Source: Membranipora membranacea (lineage: Eukaryota > Bryozoa > Gymnolaemata > Cheilostomatida > Membraniporidae). Taken from it: DNA of 64,000 nucleotides. Of this stretch, positions 11,144 to 24,900 are shown piece after piece. The notes beneath the pieces are model-generated. The model made no database searches, was not told the origin of the DNA, and saw only the letters and a list, made by a program, of their open reading frames with translations. The stretch lies in NCBI GenBank assembly GCA_914767715.1, contig OU612068.1:29948001-30012000 (forward strand), given 5' to 3'. The position numbers were made by a program, and so were the translations under genes. The first letter of the stretch is position 1, and each line of letters starts with the position of its first letter.

Positions 11144-12488
11144 CTTGTGTCCAGAACTGGATTTTGGGCAATGGAATTTATAATCAAGAGATAATGTATC
11201 AACCCTACAGTACCAATTTAGTTACAGATATAGTCATAAAAAACGTCACAATGATCGAGCATTTTTACGCAATGAAACTGTAACACGATCTGAACCAATC
11301 AGCTCGCAGCACAACACTTGGGGACTTCCCAACCTCTTACATTGTGTCAATGTTACAAACATTGAGGAAACAGGTAGTCATAATTAACAAAACATCACTC
11401 ATCAGTTGAGGATTAGCTGGGTGACTAGGAGGTTATGTCTAACGGGCATTTTATCGTGTCAGATGACAAATAATGTGCGTTCATTCAGCAGAGCACGGAT
11501 AATAGCATATACTAAACCAACAAAAAATGAAGTCACAAAGCTACACAATGCGTAAATATTTAATCCATTGCATTGTTAATGTCAAACTGTCAAGCAAAAT
11601 TATCTGTCCCGACTCATATGGATTTCTTTCTGGAGGTAGGCTCAACATAAAATGACACAGATATCATTTTTTACAAGCTGAGGGCGCATTTGTGTTTATT
11701 AAATAAACTTCTTCAAAGCTACTAATAATATATTTTTTTATACAGATAAGTAGGCATATAATTTGACAACGTACATAACTGCGTCTCTATATTATTGGTA
11801 GCTTGACGCAAGCATTTGTTTAGTTTATTTGTTATTTAATATCCATAAGCTCAAGCTAGCGTTTACCTCAATTTTTAAGTAGCGTTATGCGTTCAACAGG
11901 AACATAAAAAAAGACGGTCATTTTGTTAGAGAACAGCTCTTGGTACTCAATGCCAACCATGCAAACCAGAATCATTGTCAACGTCAATATTTAACAACTG
12001 CAATAAAATCAGGGCTGGCGCAAATCTCTCAGAATATAGATTAGCAGTTCCATGTTTTGAGCTATATCTTGATGGACATGATTGGTCATATTTCAGGGAC
12101 ACTGTCATTTACGTCATGAAAATATAAACAATCAAAAGATTTAAAGAAGCTTTCTTAGACGCCAATAGAAATAGAAATACTCATAGTAATTAGTATATCT
12201 TGGTAATGTAACAGATCAATATATCGTGTCCTCCTGCAGTACCTCTACCTTAAGTATCGCACAAAAGATACTTGATATGCTGCAAAATCAGCTAAACTAT
12301 TTTATACCTTGATGTTGAAAGATGACTAAAAACTGGCAAAACAAAATGGCATAGTTACTTTCTTCACGCTGGTATATTCATTCATATCTAATCTTGATCA
12401 TTTTAAGTAGAGACCGCTTCACTGATACTGCTATTGCAGGGGATTTTCTCTGTCCCTGTTTCATTGTGCAAACATACTCACGTCAACA
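11144..12488. other. NOS upstream intergenic DNA
   Basis: No ORF, RNA gene or repeat copy is recognised in this stretch. Distal regulatory sequence of NOS could lie here but nothing specific can be named. Confidence 0.5.
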
Positions 12489-13081
12489 TAACATGCAAAA
12501 TCCCACTTGACAGATAACAAACATGCAATCTGATTTTCTGGGAAACGTTACTTATTAGAAACTGCAAGCCAAATGACGTGTAAATCTCATGAGGAAACAA
12601 TGTTGTTTCAAGAGGTCGTATAAAATATATATATACCCCCACATTTTGTTATACAGTTAAATGATAAAACAATCGACCGTATAGATGCTGAAATTTCTGA
12701 TAAATAAACTGCCAAATTATCCACACGACACTGCCAGTATCTAGCACAGCAGCTCATTAATCAGTAAAAAAAGAATCTTTCAAAGTTACACCACAATGGA
12801 GAAACAGGTAATGGTGTAATGCCTGAACGCTAATGTATCCGACTCATCATAGATATATCAACAATAAGGATATCATAACTTCGGAATCATCATTTACATC
12901 ATTTACATCATTTCTGCCGATTCAGGGGCTCAAATTGAGGCTGTAATAATTATGAGTAAACCACATGACTTTGTTTTCATTGCCGGCTGAGCTAATTGAA
13001 CAAGGATATGTGTCAATGAATTTGTGATATAAAATATTTATCATGATCAACTTAAAATAGTGTTGAAATAGCCTGCCGTTA
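12489..13081. repeat. 0.6-kb direct repeat, copy 1
   Basis: About 593 bases, from taacatgcaa to gcctgccgtta, match 14357-14956 in the same orientation with few differences. The copies are separated by about 1.27 kb. The ends are not TG...CA and no primer-binding site or retroviral ORF lies between them, so a local duplication is as likely as a pair of terminal repeats. Confidence 0.85.
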
Positions 13082-13927
13082 TTTTTGGCACATATTGCTT
13101 TATTGAGTTTGTGCTCATCCAGGGAGGTTTGTCAAAACGAACCTAGGTGGTTTTTATAGGGCAGTGTTTGTCAAGAATATTAGATATTGTTGTGGTCATT
13201 AAATGAACTTTGGTGTTTACATATTCTATTAATAGCCTATTAATAGCCTATTAATAGGTTATTATCAATAGAATATACAGAATATTAATTTCCGGTGAAG
13301 CTTCATTTTCTAAAAATTTTATCCTTGTCATGATACCTTGGCAGTAAATGTAGAAGATTACTAAAAAATACTTGGATTAATAGGGTGCGGTTATAATGTC
13401 TGGCACACCATGTGATATGGTGAGGTGATTTGACAGTTTTTATCGTGAATATTCTGTAGCGTAAACATCTCATTACATCTTAGGCTTTTTAACCTCATAT
13501 GGTTAATACTGATCCCTCTTGACATTGATTCCAGCCTGAGAGAGAGGGCCGCTCTTATGAAAGCCTTCAGTTATGATAAAAACAGACAGACAGACTGTTC
13601 AGGAACCTTTGGGACTCAAGCAGCTCCTATATAGATGCAGTGTATGATGAATTATTTCATATTTATTGGCAGCAACTGAGTCAGCATGTATACAAGCTCA
13701 AAACCAACTTTTTGATGAACATATATTTTATATTTCTATTATTTTATTCGGTTAATGAACTTTTCACATCAGTGGCAAGTCATGGCGTAGAATGGATCAT
13801 GTATTGATACAAAAATCAATTTATCTTCAATTTGTTTTGACGTAATTGTCAGTTTGCGTTAGCAATAAGCAGCCATCTAATGACTGCCGGTAATCTTGTG
13901 TCTGATGTGCAGGCTGAAAGTTTCATC

Positions 13928-14269
13928 TACCGTAATACACCGGCCTTATAAGTGAAGCACCTCCCTCAGAAAAAAATAAAATGCTCCGGTAATAAGGCAC
14001 CCCACAGCTATAGGCATCCCTTTGAAAGGAGAACTGACCTCTATGGGATTCGAACTCACAACATCATGTTCACAAGGAACTGAGCTATTCAGCCTCTTGT
14101 TCCTATTCAGCCTATTCAACCTGCTCAGCCTCTATTCATCCAGCTTGTAAGGCGGGTTTTGGTCCAAGTCAAATATAAAAATGCTTAATGATAGCCGCGC
14201 CTATATGCTCCTCTCTTATAGGTGCCTTCACCTATAAGGCACGCGCCTTATAGGTGAGGTATTATGGTA
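13928..14269. mobile_element. Short inverted-repeat element with tRNA-like core
   Basis: Imperfect inverted ends (TACCGTAATACACC against GAGGTATTATGGTA, plus GCCTTATAAGTGAAG against its complement) bracket about 340 bases that include a minus-strand tRNA-like segment. It reads as a MITE or SINE relic lying between the two 0.6-kb direct repeats. Confidence 0.5.
14045..14095 (-). repeat. tRNA-derived sequence (SINE-like)
   Basis: On the minus strand an A-box-like AATAGCTCAGTTC is followed by a B box GAGTTCGAATCCC. The spacing suits a tRNA-derived pol III promoter, but no full cloverleaf is formed, so this is a SINE head and not a functional tRNA gene. Confidence 0.5.
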
Positions 14270-14356
14270 TATGTGCCCACTGATAGAGCCAGGGTCTCCG
14301 CTACTTACTTATAATTATCACACAAACTTTCATATAATAATCTAAAATATCATGAG

Positions 14357-14956
14357 TAACATGCAACATTCCACTTGACAGATAACAAACATGCAATCTG
14401 ATTTTCTGGGAAACGTTACTTATTAGAAACTGCAAGCCAAATGACGTGTAAATCTCAAGAGGAAACATATTATGTTGTCTCAAGAGTTCGTATAAAATAT
14501 ATATATATACCCCCACATTTTGTTATACAGTTAAATGATAAAACAATCGACCGTATAGATGCTGAAATTTCTGATAAATAAACTGCCAAATTATCCACAC
14601 GACACTGCCAGTATCTAGCACAGCAGCTCATTAATCAGTAAAAAAAAGAATCTTTCAAAGTTACACCACAATGGAGAAACAGGCAATGGTGTAATGCCTG
14701 AACGCTCATGTATCTGACTCATCATAGATATATCAACAATAAGGATATCATAACTTCGGAATCATCATTTACATCATTGCAGCATTTCTGCCGATTCAGG
14801 GGCTCAAATTGAGGCTGTCATAATTATGAGTAAACCACATGACTTTGTTGTCATTGCCGGCTGAGCTAATTGAACAAGGATATGTGTCAATGAATTTGTG
14901 ATATAACAATATTTATCATGATCAACTTAAAATAGTGTTGAAATAGCCTGCCGTTA
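14357..14956. repeat. 0.6-kb direct repeat, copy 2
   Basis: Second copy of 12489-13081, same orientation, about 600 bases. It differs by small substitutions and indels, for example in the short catttacat repeat. Confidence 0.85.
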
Positions 14957-15851
14957 AGCAGGAAAAAACAAAATCAAACAAATCTTGATTCCTTGTTTGT
15001 TTCCATTATCTGACACAGTGCTTGACAACAGCTCATGAATGAGGTTAAGGTCACAGAGTATTAACAGGTAAGATAACTATATTTAAAAGGGCATTGCCGC
15101 TGAATAAAAAATAAGTATCTAAAAGCTAAACAAACTCAAGGACGGACGATGAATTAAGCAAAGGAACAGAAGAGACCCTGCAAATCTTATACTCTTCCTG
15201 ACATGGGCCGACACAGAGTGACATTATGAGCTATGTTCTATTTGTGACTATTTGTGACACAACGGCGGCGGTTAGAATTCTACTCGGTACAATCAAATCT
15301 ATTGAACCAGTTAAATCGCTTATAATAACAGGCTAAGTATAAAAGTACACTTTTTATAATAGAGCAGCTATTTACTTGTTTACAGAAGCGCCTTAGTAGT
15401 AAATGCAACAAGTAACTTCTGATGACAAAGCAAATCATAACATCAAAGATATTTAGCACTTTTTGCTCATTCAAGTTATATATATATAGCAAATACTTTC
15501 CTCTATAGGGTAATGAAATTTTGTTATGGTATTTATTAATATATCTATTCTCGAAGATGAAGTGCTCATGGTTTGACTGACCAATGACTGACCAATGGAT
15601 GCCAGCTGTGCGATATGTGACCCAATAGTATGCACATGCAGTAACTAAGTCTTACAATGCAAAAATGAATCCTACTTAATTTGTGATGCAGCTCAACAAA
15701 ATAATGACTAAATAAAAGAATCATTAAGCTTAGATACATGGTAAGGTCAAAAGTGTAGAAAATCACAAATATCCTTGTAATGCCAGCCAGCCACCTTACC
15801 GTTGAGCTCAACGTTGCTGGTTGAATTGTCGGCGCTCTTCAGATTGAAAAG
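14957..15851. other. POLG 3' flank
   Basis: Region downstream of the POLG stop codon (15852-15854). A minus-strand AATAAA at 15532-15537, about 315 bases past the stop, is a reasonable polyadenylation signal. No other gene is recognised. Confidence 0.45.
15532..15537 (-). promoter_or_regulatory. Candidate POLG polyadenylation signal
   Basis: AATAAA on the minus strand about 315 bases after the POLG stop. It is a hexamer match only; no transcript evidence is available here. Confidence 0.35.
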
Positions 15852-15910
15852 TTAAGTTAAACATCCGCCGCCAGTTCGGTCCAGTATTTGATAAATATCC
15901 AATGTTTCGC
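15852..15910 (-). CDS. POLG: POLG coding exon 22 (C-terminus)
   Basis: Residues 1119-1137, [19 protein letters not shown] and TAA. It matches the terminal GEALDIYQII block of POLG and fits the one-base overhang of exon 21. Confidence 0.93.
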
Positions 15911-18900
15911 CTGTAACACACCCACAAAACAAACACTACTGAATTAATGTGTAATGGAGCCAGAATTATATCTTGGCTGGTTATCGAACTCAACATCGAG
16001 AGGTCTTAAATACTACATAAAAATAAGGGTAACATGATTAAGAGTTTGGCTGAGCTGTGAGGCTGAGCTTTTTGAACCTGTATATGCTAATCCTTGTGGT
16101 CCTAATTATGATAACTTTCATTTCAATGCGATGTCCGTACCGAAACTAGGAGTGTTTATTTCTCTTTTTTATAATATGATATATTTATTACAAAACAATG
16201 TATAATTATCAATCAAATGAGTTTATGCTGCCACTGATTGCGAGGTGTGACCGATTGCTGCCACTGAGTGTAAGGTGTGACGTTATGCCATCGCCAAATG
16301 ATTATATAGTCTTTTCTACCTCATACATGGAAACAATTGTTCACGAATATCTCCAACTTGACTGTATTCTGATTTTGTTTTGTACTAATTTATTGTGTCA
16401 TGTATACACACTCCATATTATATTACATTCAAGTGAGAGCGACTTTTCCAAAATACCCGGAACTCAATAACAGTAGCAAAGATTATAAATACAGTTGTGG
16501 TTCAACAAGGTTGACAATAGCATGGCAAAATCTAGGTGTGGAGATTGGAGTGGGCCTTTCACTCACTAAATATATACTGGTAAGCAGTCAGCATTGAGGG
16601 CCCATTCCACAACATACATGATGGTAAGGTAGTAAGTGTTGTTAACTTACCTTGAGGTATGTGGTATGAGCCGTGAATGCCGTGTAGGTTAGACGGAGTC
16701 TTGCAGTCCATTGTAGTCTCTTTTCTTAAACATTGATCTATATCTACTGCACTAAAGAATGCTACTGACTGTAAAACAAACAGAACAAGCTGATTTGCAC
16801 AGGATTTAAATTACCACTTGATCGACACTACAAGCACACACAGTTACATCTAATTATCCTGAGCTATATAAACAGACCTGAGACATGGCAGACCGACAGC
16901 CCTGGCGCTGCCCCTACACGGCCACGGCGCTGAACTCGATACTTTCCTCTGAGGGTGCTCCTTTGTTATGTTGAGTGTGCACAGTTTTTGTGTTTAGATG
17001 GTTTGATCAGCTGCCATGTTTTTTATTGAGTGCTAAACCAAAAAGGAAAGGGTCAGGCTGAGGTGGACATGGCATTCCTCGTAACATGTGCATGGTGCAG
17101 CATGCATTTACGTTTTTTGCAGCGGTCATAACTATCACAGACACAGGCCAGCATCAAGCCTTTTTATAACACTTTTCTATTTTCATACCTTTGTTTTAAT
17201 TACAATGATTTACAAACATAAATGTTAAATATTTATTAGATGGCATCTCTTTTGATATAAGACTCCCTAACATTATACAGCAAACATAGTCCCATACAAA
17301 ATATTAGAGCCCTTGTTGACAAACCCGTCAAGACAGCACCCATCATTTGGAAACTAGAGCAGGCATAACAGCGTGCCCACAAACCAAATAAGTGATCCTC
17401 GAAAGCTACATCAAAGATTCGGACACTATTCTATAGAGTTAAGATTTTCACAGTCCCATCAAATACTGCCCCATGCTGGTATCCAATGTTACAGATAAAG
17501 GTATAGGGAAACTGGAAAGGCACCAGAAGTTTTGTATAAGACCTATGCTATATTATGAGGTGGATTACAAAACTTGATTATCTATTTTGAAACTTGATGA
17601 ACTTAAAACACAACTCCTACTCTTATGTTTTTGTTTCATCCGATGACAAGCATCCATACCGTCACCACCACCTTAATAAAAAATCACCAATCATCATATT
17701 ACATAGAACAGCGCCCCTTGATAGTGATATTTCAACAAAAATTCACTTTATAAGTTTGACCATTTATTTTTGTTTGTGCAAGTGACTTGATCGGCAAATA
17801 AAATTGAGTTTATGTATGTTATATATATATATAGCCATCTGAATAATGTTTTCTCATGTGAAGATTATTTTTAGTTATATGTAACTACTGCTATAAAGCC
17901 GAGAGTGAAGATAGTTTGTGGGGCCCTGTGGTGACTCGGTCAGCAACTGTGTATTTGATTACTGAATAATTCTAGTTTAGTAAGACTGGTACATCCCTTA
18001 CATGTATCGCTTAATCATGAACTACTCTCTATAACAAAGAGAGGGTGGTCAGAGTTTTTACACCTGTAGCTATATCAGCTTTTCTCACAAACCCTTTTTA
18101 CCACTAGTGTCCTCTACCGCCAAAACATTTGATCAATATCGTGTCCTCGTAAGAAGATCTTGTTGAAGTAACCAGAGGTTTCGGGATACCTTTCGTTTTG
18201 CTGAGCAAATATGGGCAGCCATAGCATAGAGAACACATTCACTCATGATATACGTTAAAATATATAATCAATTGGAAAGGTAATTGAGCGACTTTTTTGT
18301 GAAAAAGTGGTAGTGGTGGTATTAGGAGAGACAAAATTTTGGGTGGAGGCGAAAAGGCTTGTGGAATGATGTCCGAGGGGAATTCAGATAGTATAGAACA
18401 TACTAACACAGCAAATTGGCGAGAAGTTTGTCTACTGATAGAATGGTTTGGTGGAGAGAAGTATCAGGAAGTTTGATGGAAAAATCATTTAGAAAGCTTC
18501 TCGTCAAAGGATTTCAAATTGTTGTTAGATCTGAATTTGTATCAAAACTCGTGTTTGAGAAGACTCGTTTTGTAAACACGCATAATCTTCCAAAATGGTT
18601 GGATGATGAGGTAAAAGTGAACATCAAATTCAGAAATCAACTCAAACAAACCGGTGATTGGGAAGGATATAAAAAACAGCGAAGTTATGTCACTAATATG
18701 ACCAGACAAAAGAGCTATTTCTAATACTATGAAAGAGTCTAAAGGTAATACAAAACCTGTTTGGGATGTTTTAAAGAATAAAAATTGAAGTTTGAGTGCA
18801 GATCAATTTAACAGCCATTTCACATCTATCGCAAAATCAATCACATAGAACCTTGTTGTAACGAATGAGATGACATTTCCCGTATCAGAACATAATTTGA

Positions 18901-21900
18901 CAGACATACCACAATTCACCCCTTTCACATGTACAAGTATATTGTTCCACATTCCTGATAGTAAAAGTACAGGACCTGACAGAATTACAATGAAGATGTT
19001 GAAGCTTGTTTGGCCTTAATTGTGGATATTGTCACCGATATGTTTAACAGGGTTTTAAGCGAAGGACATTTCCCTTCTATATGGAAACTAGCTCGAGTTT
19101 CAACAATACATAAATCTGGGGATATAAATAACCCATCAAATTATAGGCCAATTTCAGTCTTGCCTATTTTTTCAAAAATATTTGAGAAACACATAAATCA
19201 CCATCTGCAAGAATATCTCACTAAGAACAAAATCATCCATGAGCTTCAATGTGGATTAAGAAAAGGCCAGTCTTGTTCAGACAGTTTATTTAAAATTATT
19301 TCAGACTCTTTGGTGGAGAAAATTAATGGAAATATTAAGACATTACTTTTTCTGGATTTTAAAAAGGCATTTGACTGTGTATCCCATGTTTTACTACACA
19401 ATAAGTTGAAGGCTTGCGGCGCCGGAAGAAATATGTTAAAACTTCTTGACACCTTTCTGACAGACAGAAGGCAGTTTGTCAAACTCAATTATATTGAATC
19501 TTGTAGATCGCCTATCACGATAGGGGTCCCTCAAGGTTCAGTCCTAGCAAAAACATTTCCCATCTTGTTTCTCATATTCATAAATGATCTATTAACTTCA
19601 TCAAAATCAGACTCATCATCATATGCATATGCTGATGATACAGTGTTCCTGTCATCTAATAAAAACCTTCAACAACTAAAGGCATCTGAAGATTTAAATG
19701 ACATTTTGGATTGGTGCAATCGTAACCGGATGGTTATAAATGTCCAGAAATCTCATTACACGCTACTTAATATCTCAGATCCACTTAATATCTCAGATCC
19801 GCTTTATGACCTGGAACTGTACATAGGGCATGAAAAACTAAACAGACAGAGAACTACAAGGCTTCTGGGTTTTGTGTTGAACGACTTGCTTTCATGGCAG
19901 GATCATCTAGAGCATGGGTGGGCAACCTTTTCTTGAAAAAGGCCACATTTTACGCAGGCTCAACTCAAAAGGCCGCAACATGTCTTTCAGGGATAAAATA
20001 GGAACTGGAGTAACAATTCTGACACTTCCTCTTTTGTAAGAACTAAAAAGGATTTATTTGTAAAAACTGCAGTATGCTGCAAGAACCATCAACTCAGCAG
20101 AAATACTGGTTTATCTAATCTTCTTGAGTTATGTGACGTCGTTCTACCTCATGATTTGATTGTGTACATGTCTGTATCCCTATGTTTCATGTGCATGGCA
20201 AAGGGCAGGTTGGGTGTGGTATGGCTGCTGTAGTGCCCTCCCAGGGGTTAAAGTGAAGTTAAAGATCATCCTGGGACAGTCGTAATAGGGCACAAAATAT
20301 TTTGAATATTTTTCGCGCCATGTCATAATTTTCACCTTATAGTGCCTGCTTGCCCGCCCGCCCGCCCGCCCAACTGCGAAAGAGACCATTTTTTGAACAA
20401 GTTCAGTATTTCCGGTCCAAATTGGAGTGACATATTTTTCCGGTAAACGATAAAAACAGATTTATATGTCATGATTTTTGTTGCGCTGTAATGACCTCCC
20501 GCAAAGGAAAACTCCCTTCAAATGACTGTCTAAAGCAAGGCAACTTTGGACATGAAAGCCTGCACGCTGAAGGAGAGCTAGCATGGCAGCCTTTCCACAT
20601 AAAAGGGCCTTTCTTGTTCACGCTAATGTGCGGGTCGTAGTTATCTTTTACATGTCAGCAGTGAATGTAATAGAAATTGCTTGTCAACCTGTTTTAGTAT
20701 ATTCATAGGAAGAATTATCAACATTATTATATCAGATCCTTACTAGATGACATTGAACATAGAGAGGCCTAAGTATACTTTTACACCCTCTATGAAAGTA
20801 GGTGATAATAAACAGATGTCTGTTATTTTTACAGGCCTATTTTCACAATTAGGTCTCAAAACATTGCCAACAAGGCCTCAGATAATTGCAGCCAAAAAAA
20901 ACAGGGCTATTTTGGTAATCACCTCATTAAATGAAAATGGCTTCAGTTCCTCTTATGTGGGCTTTTTATTGGTATTATATTTATCTTGATGGCATATTAA
21001 GTAGGAGATTGGCTTGACACATCTCATAAAATACTATTATAACTAATATTGATTAGCGTCTCAACAAAAATATGTGTGATTTGTTGCAAATGGTTGAGAA
21101 ATGAAAGGTAGTATGGAATATGCAGAAGCACTTGTAACGAAGAGACTTTGTGATACAAATCTGCCTTTCGTCCAAAATGACGGTCTTGCAAAAAAATAAT
21201 TATCATTATTATGCTAGAAAACTTTGTAATTTTATCATCAAAAGGTCACTGTTTTGTGTTATTTCGAAAGAAAATCAACTTTAAAAAATCGTTGGCACCA
21301 GTACAATTATGATGATTTTGTGTGGAGTGGCTGGGGAAGCCTAGCTACATGCATAATAAAGAATGGCCACTATTTTGAAATACCCTGTGCTTACAGAGTG
21401 CTATTCTTATTTGGTTCTCCATGTTATGAGAGGGGAATTAAAATTAATGTGTAATACATTTTAAGGGCATAAGGCCACAATTAGGCCGCAAAAGATTGTT
21501 CATTAGGCCGCACTGGCCAAAAGGCCGCAGGTTGCCCACAGCTGATCTAGAGTATGTATATAAAAAGGTACAACGGAATGTTTACCTACTTCAAAATTTG
21601 AGATACTTCTTGGGCATAGCAAGTGCCCACACATTTTACTTCCAGTTTATCTATTGTCACCTTATATATGGGATCCATATCATTGGCAACTTGTCCTGCA
21701 ATAATGCCCTCAATAGATTATTTTTGTTGCAAAAACGGGCTTTACGCATTATCGCAAATGTGCATTACATCCCATATTATCTCATTCCAACCGAATCCAT
21801 TACACAATCATTACAACTCCTACCTCTTCCTAAGCTTGTTTGTTATTTCACTTCACTTTTTGCGCATAAGATAAACAATTTTTTGACACCTCCACACTAC

Positions 21901-24900
21901 CAAGTTCAATTTTCGTGATAAACATTTACTTTTATATCATACAGACAATCTAAGATACAAAGTTTCTGCTACATACAATTCTTTACCGTTACATTTGAGA
22001 TCTAAAGAGAAGTTAAGTTCACTCAAAACTTTACTTTTCAACCATATATTATCGACTTGACCAACATCATTGATGATATTATTTCCTTTCTGCTTCTCTT
22101 TTTTTGTTTTAAAGTTTTTTTTTCTGGCACTGAGTGCAAAACATTTCAAATGAGATGACTTTGGTTGCCAATAAAAAAAGTATATATAACTGCAAATAAC
22201 TGCTTGGTCATTTCATTGATGGTGTCAAGACCGCGGTATCCGTACTATTAGTTGCACAAAACCATAATAAACATGACATTTTCCTTTGGTGACAAAACCA
22301 GGCTGCATATAAGGTACTATGACTTGCATTATCTCCAGAATAACTAGAGGCGTGTGCTGATTGGAAATGACATCTACTAGTAAAAAACGCAACATAATAA
22401 AAGTAATCGTGTGTTCATGACAAATATCACTGCCAGTCATTCATTGTTATTTTTGATTGATTTATCATTGAATGTGATGGAAATCTAGGAAGAATTGACA
22501 CAGAAAATGAAGAAGATTTTAACGACCATAAAAATGTGTTGAGGAAAGCAAAAAACAACCACTGGTCAGTCTGAAACAATCTCATAGCGATGAACAACAA
22601 CATAGTGGTAGGTTTATCTGTCACAGGGGAGATAGCATACTCCGGACCCTTCTAGACCCTGGATATTTGCATTTTGAAATCGGTTGTTATCATTGACTAC
22701 CATAGAGTTATTATATAATAACTCTATGTTGACTACCCTTGACCAATACTGTTTTGTGATAATTTCTGGTGTAAGTATAGCAGCCTGGTAAATCCCCCTG
22801 GGCAAGCCAGGGCTAGGCTTGCTGTTTATTGTCATTAAAGATTCATAGACAAGGAATGTGTCAGAGCCATAAACATATAAATAAGTATTTATATGTTTAT
22901 GGTCAGAGCATAATGGATACTGTATTTGGAATCTCCATGCTTCATTACACATACCCACCAATTTCTTATCACTCTGCTGTAATCCAGTGTTGAGAAATAG
23001 GCAACACAATCTGATGGTTGTATAAACAAAATATTAGGGGTTATCCCTTAAAGTGCCTCGACCGGTATAAAAGGGCCAGTCAATGTAAAGCGATCACCCA
23101 GCCATATCAAATTCAAATGGGGTTAGCAGCATTCAAAATCCTCCTGCTTTTTTGGGAATATGATGAGCAGTCTTGACTTTATTGAGATGGAAATTGCATG
23201 GGCTGATGCAGATTTTTCATACACACATCCCTATATAAATCTTATTCCAAGAATTTCCTTAGAAAGTGGTGAAAATGCATCAGCTTTGACTCAAAGTTGC
23301 ACAGCCGCAGAAATTTCAAATAACCCGCCCCACATTTTACTGGTTCTTATTGGTTGATTTTGAAATATGATTGACAGATTTATATAGTGCCTAGAATTTT
23401 TGTCAAGTGCCTAGTTACGGTTGCTGTCATTAATTGGCAATCAATATGCTAATATGCTATTAAAATCCTACAATCAAGTTTACATCAAGATGGGATAAAA
23501 TAGCTAGGGGCTTTATCCAAGGACTTTTATTATCGCAGCCTGAGATAGTAAAATTTTTATTATTACAATCCTGAAGAATTTGCTAAGAAATCTAGTAAGA
23601 CCTCCATCGAAATTGAAACTCCTTGTATGTAATATTAGGGTCAAGAAATGTTGAAATTGTAAACAAAGTATTTGAGTAAAAAAGCAGTTTATGAAGATGA
23701 AATACACTCCTATATATTATGAACAATCTCTTTATTTATAATGGGTGGCCCTGAAAAGGGCCGTTTGGGTTGGACGCTCATCGCACTTTGTGTCCCATAT
23801 ATGGGACATTAGGTGGATTAGGGTACCAATATCGCACACTTTTGCAAACACAGTCAGGCATAATTTCCCTTCGGATGTTCACTTCACCATGGACTTCCTC
23901 CTTCTTCTGTATATATCTCTCATCTGCCCACAGACCTCTGATGTAACACATGTTCCAAAATTTGTAGTACAAATTTTTTCTTAGCAAGTTATTCCTAGGG
24001 GAAGGTAATGCAGCAACGACTGGCCACCAGCCTTGCTGATTTGAAGGATGTGTGACGCAGGGCTTTGCAAAGCAATCGGGGCACTCCTGCATCTCTCCTC
24101 TAGGTGGTACCAGAATAAACCTAGGCACATTGACCTCGGGATATTCTTCTCCCTCATCTGCTCTTTCCTGGTTTATCTGCTCAGGCCTTCCGAGAAAATT
24201 TTCTAGCTGCCAGTTTTTTTCTTCCAAAAGCTGTAGAAGCTGTTGGTCCTCATCATCTGTCAACCTGAAAACACGAAATATCCATCTCTGTGGTGGTTCA
24301 TTATTGGCTACAGCTCCCTGGTCATTTATTTCTTCTTCATGAAGTGTGATGACATCCCCTTCCACCATGAAGTTTATTGAGTCTCGCTGCTCCTCTGTAA
24401 CCAGCAGTGTCCATGTCTGTCGGTCCTCTCCTTCCGGTGAAGGTCCTAGGTCCGCCTCCGTCAGTTTCCATCTGCTCTGCTCAAACAGCGTCCACACTAA
24501 TCTGATTTCCTCTTCAGACACTGGAAACTGTATCCTGAAATTCTGTGGTTCCTCCATACTTTCTTATAAAGTTATGAAGTTTGGAATTATAATAAGAGTT
24601 TTATAAACATAATTTAACAAAGGGGGGGGGGGGGCAAAATGCCAAAATTTACAAGGTATTCACTAAATTAATCAAAGAAAGCTCCATCCAGGACAGTGAA
24701 CAATTGATGAAAATGCTGTTCTATTCATGCTGTCATTCCAAAATTATGCACAGGAGACTAAAACCAAAATTATCAGGCATTTGAGGATTTTGAGGTAATG
24801 TGAGGACCTGTTTGTTGTTTCCTCCTTCAAACGCAAACTACTTTGACATGAAAGAATGCTCAATGCATTTGTCATTCTAATGATAATGATTTCACTGCGA

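Larger units (their letters stand above)
18361..22190 (+). mobile_element. LINE (non-LTR retrotransposon) relic, interrupted
   Basis: A 5'-truncated element whose ORF2 fragments run 18416-18720, about 18715-19010 (frameshifted, with stops), 19010-19912 and 21553-21918. A T-rich and A-rich 3' region follows to about 22190. The endonuclease part is not seen. A hAT-type element (19913-21544) splits the reverse transcriptase. The lack of an RNase H domain and the style of the C-terminal part suggest a jockey/CR1-like clade, with low certainty. Confidence 0.85.
22531..22955. repeat. Left inverted-repeat block around two ORFs
   Basis: Parts of this block, near 22533-22580 (ggaaagcaaaaaacaacc) and 22848-22955 (ttcatagacaagg... 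gcataatgg... ggaatctccatgc), match 29158-29222 and 29363-29415 in inverted orientation. A segment between (about 22617-22680) instead matches 29240-29300 directly. Two small palindromes have inserted into it. Confidence 0.65.

Noticed and set aside
12489-14956. LTR retrotransposon with 0.6-kb LTRs
   Set aside because: The repeat ends are not TG...CA, and there is no primer-binding site, polypurine tract or gag/pol sequence in the 1.27 kb between.
20747-20989. 80-aa ORF inside the hAT-type element
   Set aside because: Too short and without hAT transposase motifs; the element appears non-autonomous.
23064-23075. Promoter with TATAAAAG
   Set aside because: No coding exon follows on the plus strand within a plausible distance.
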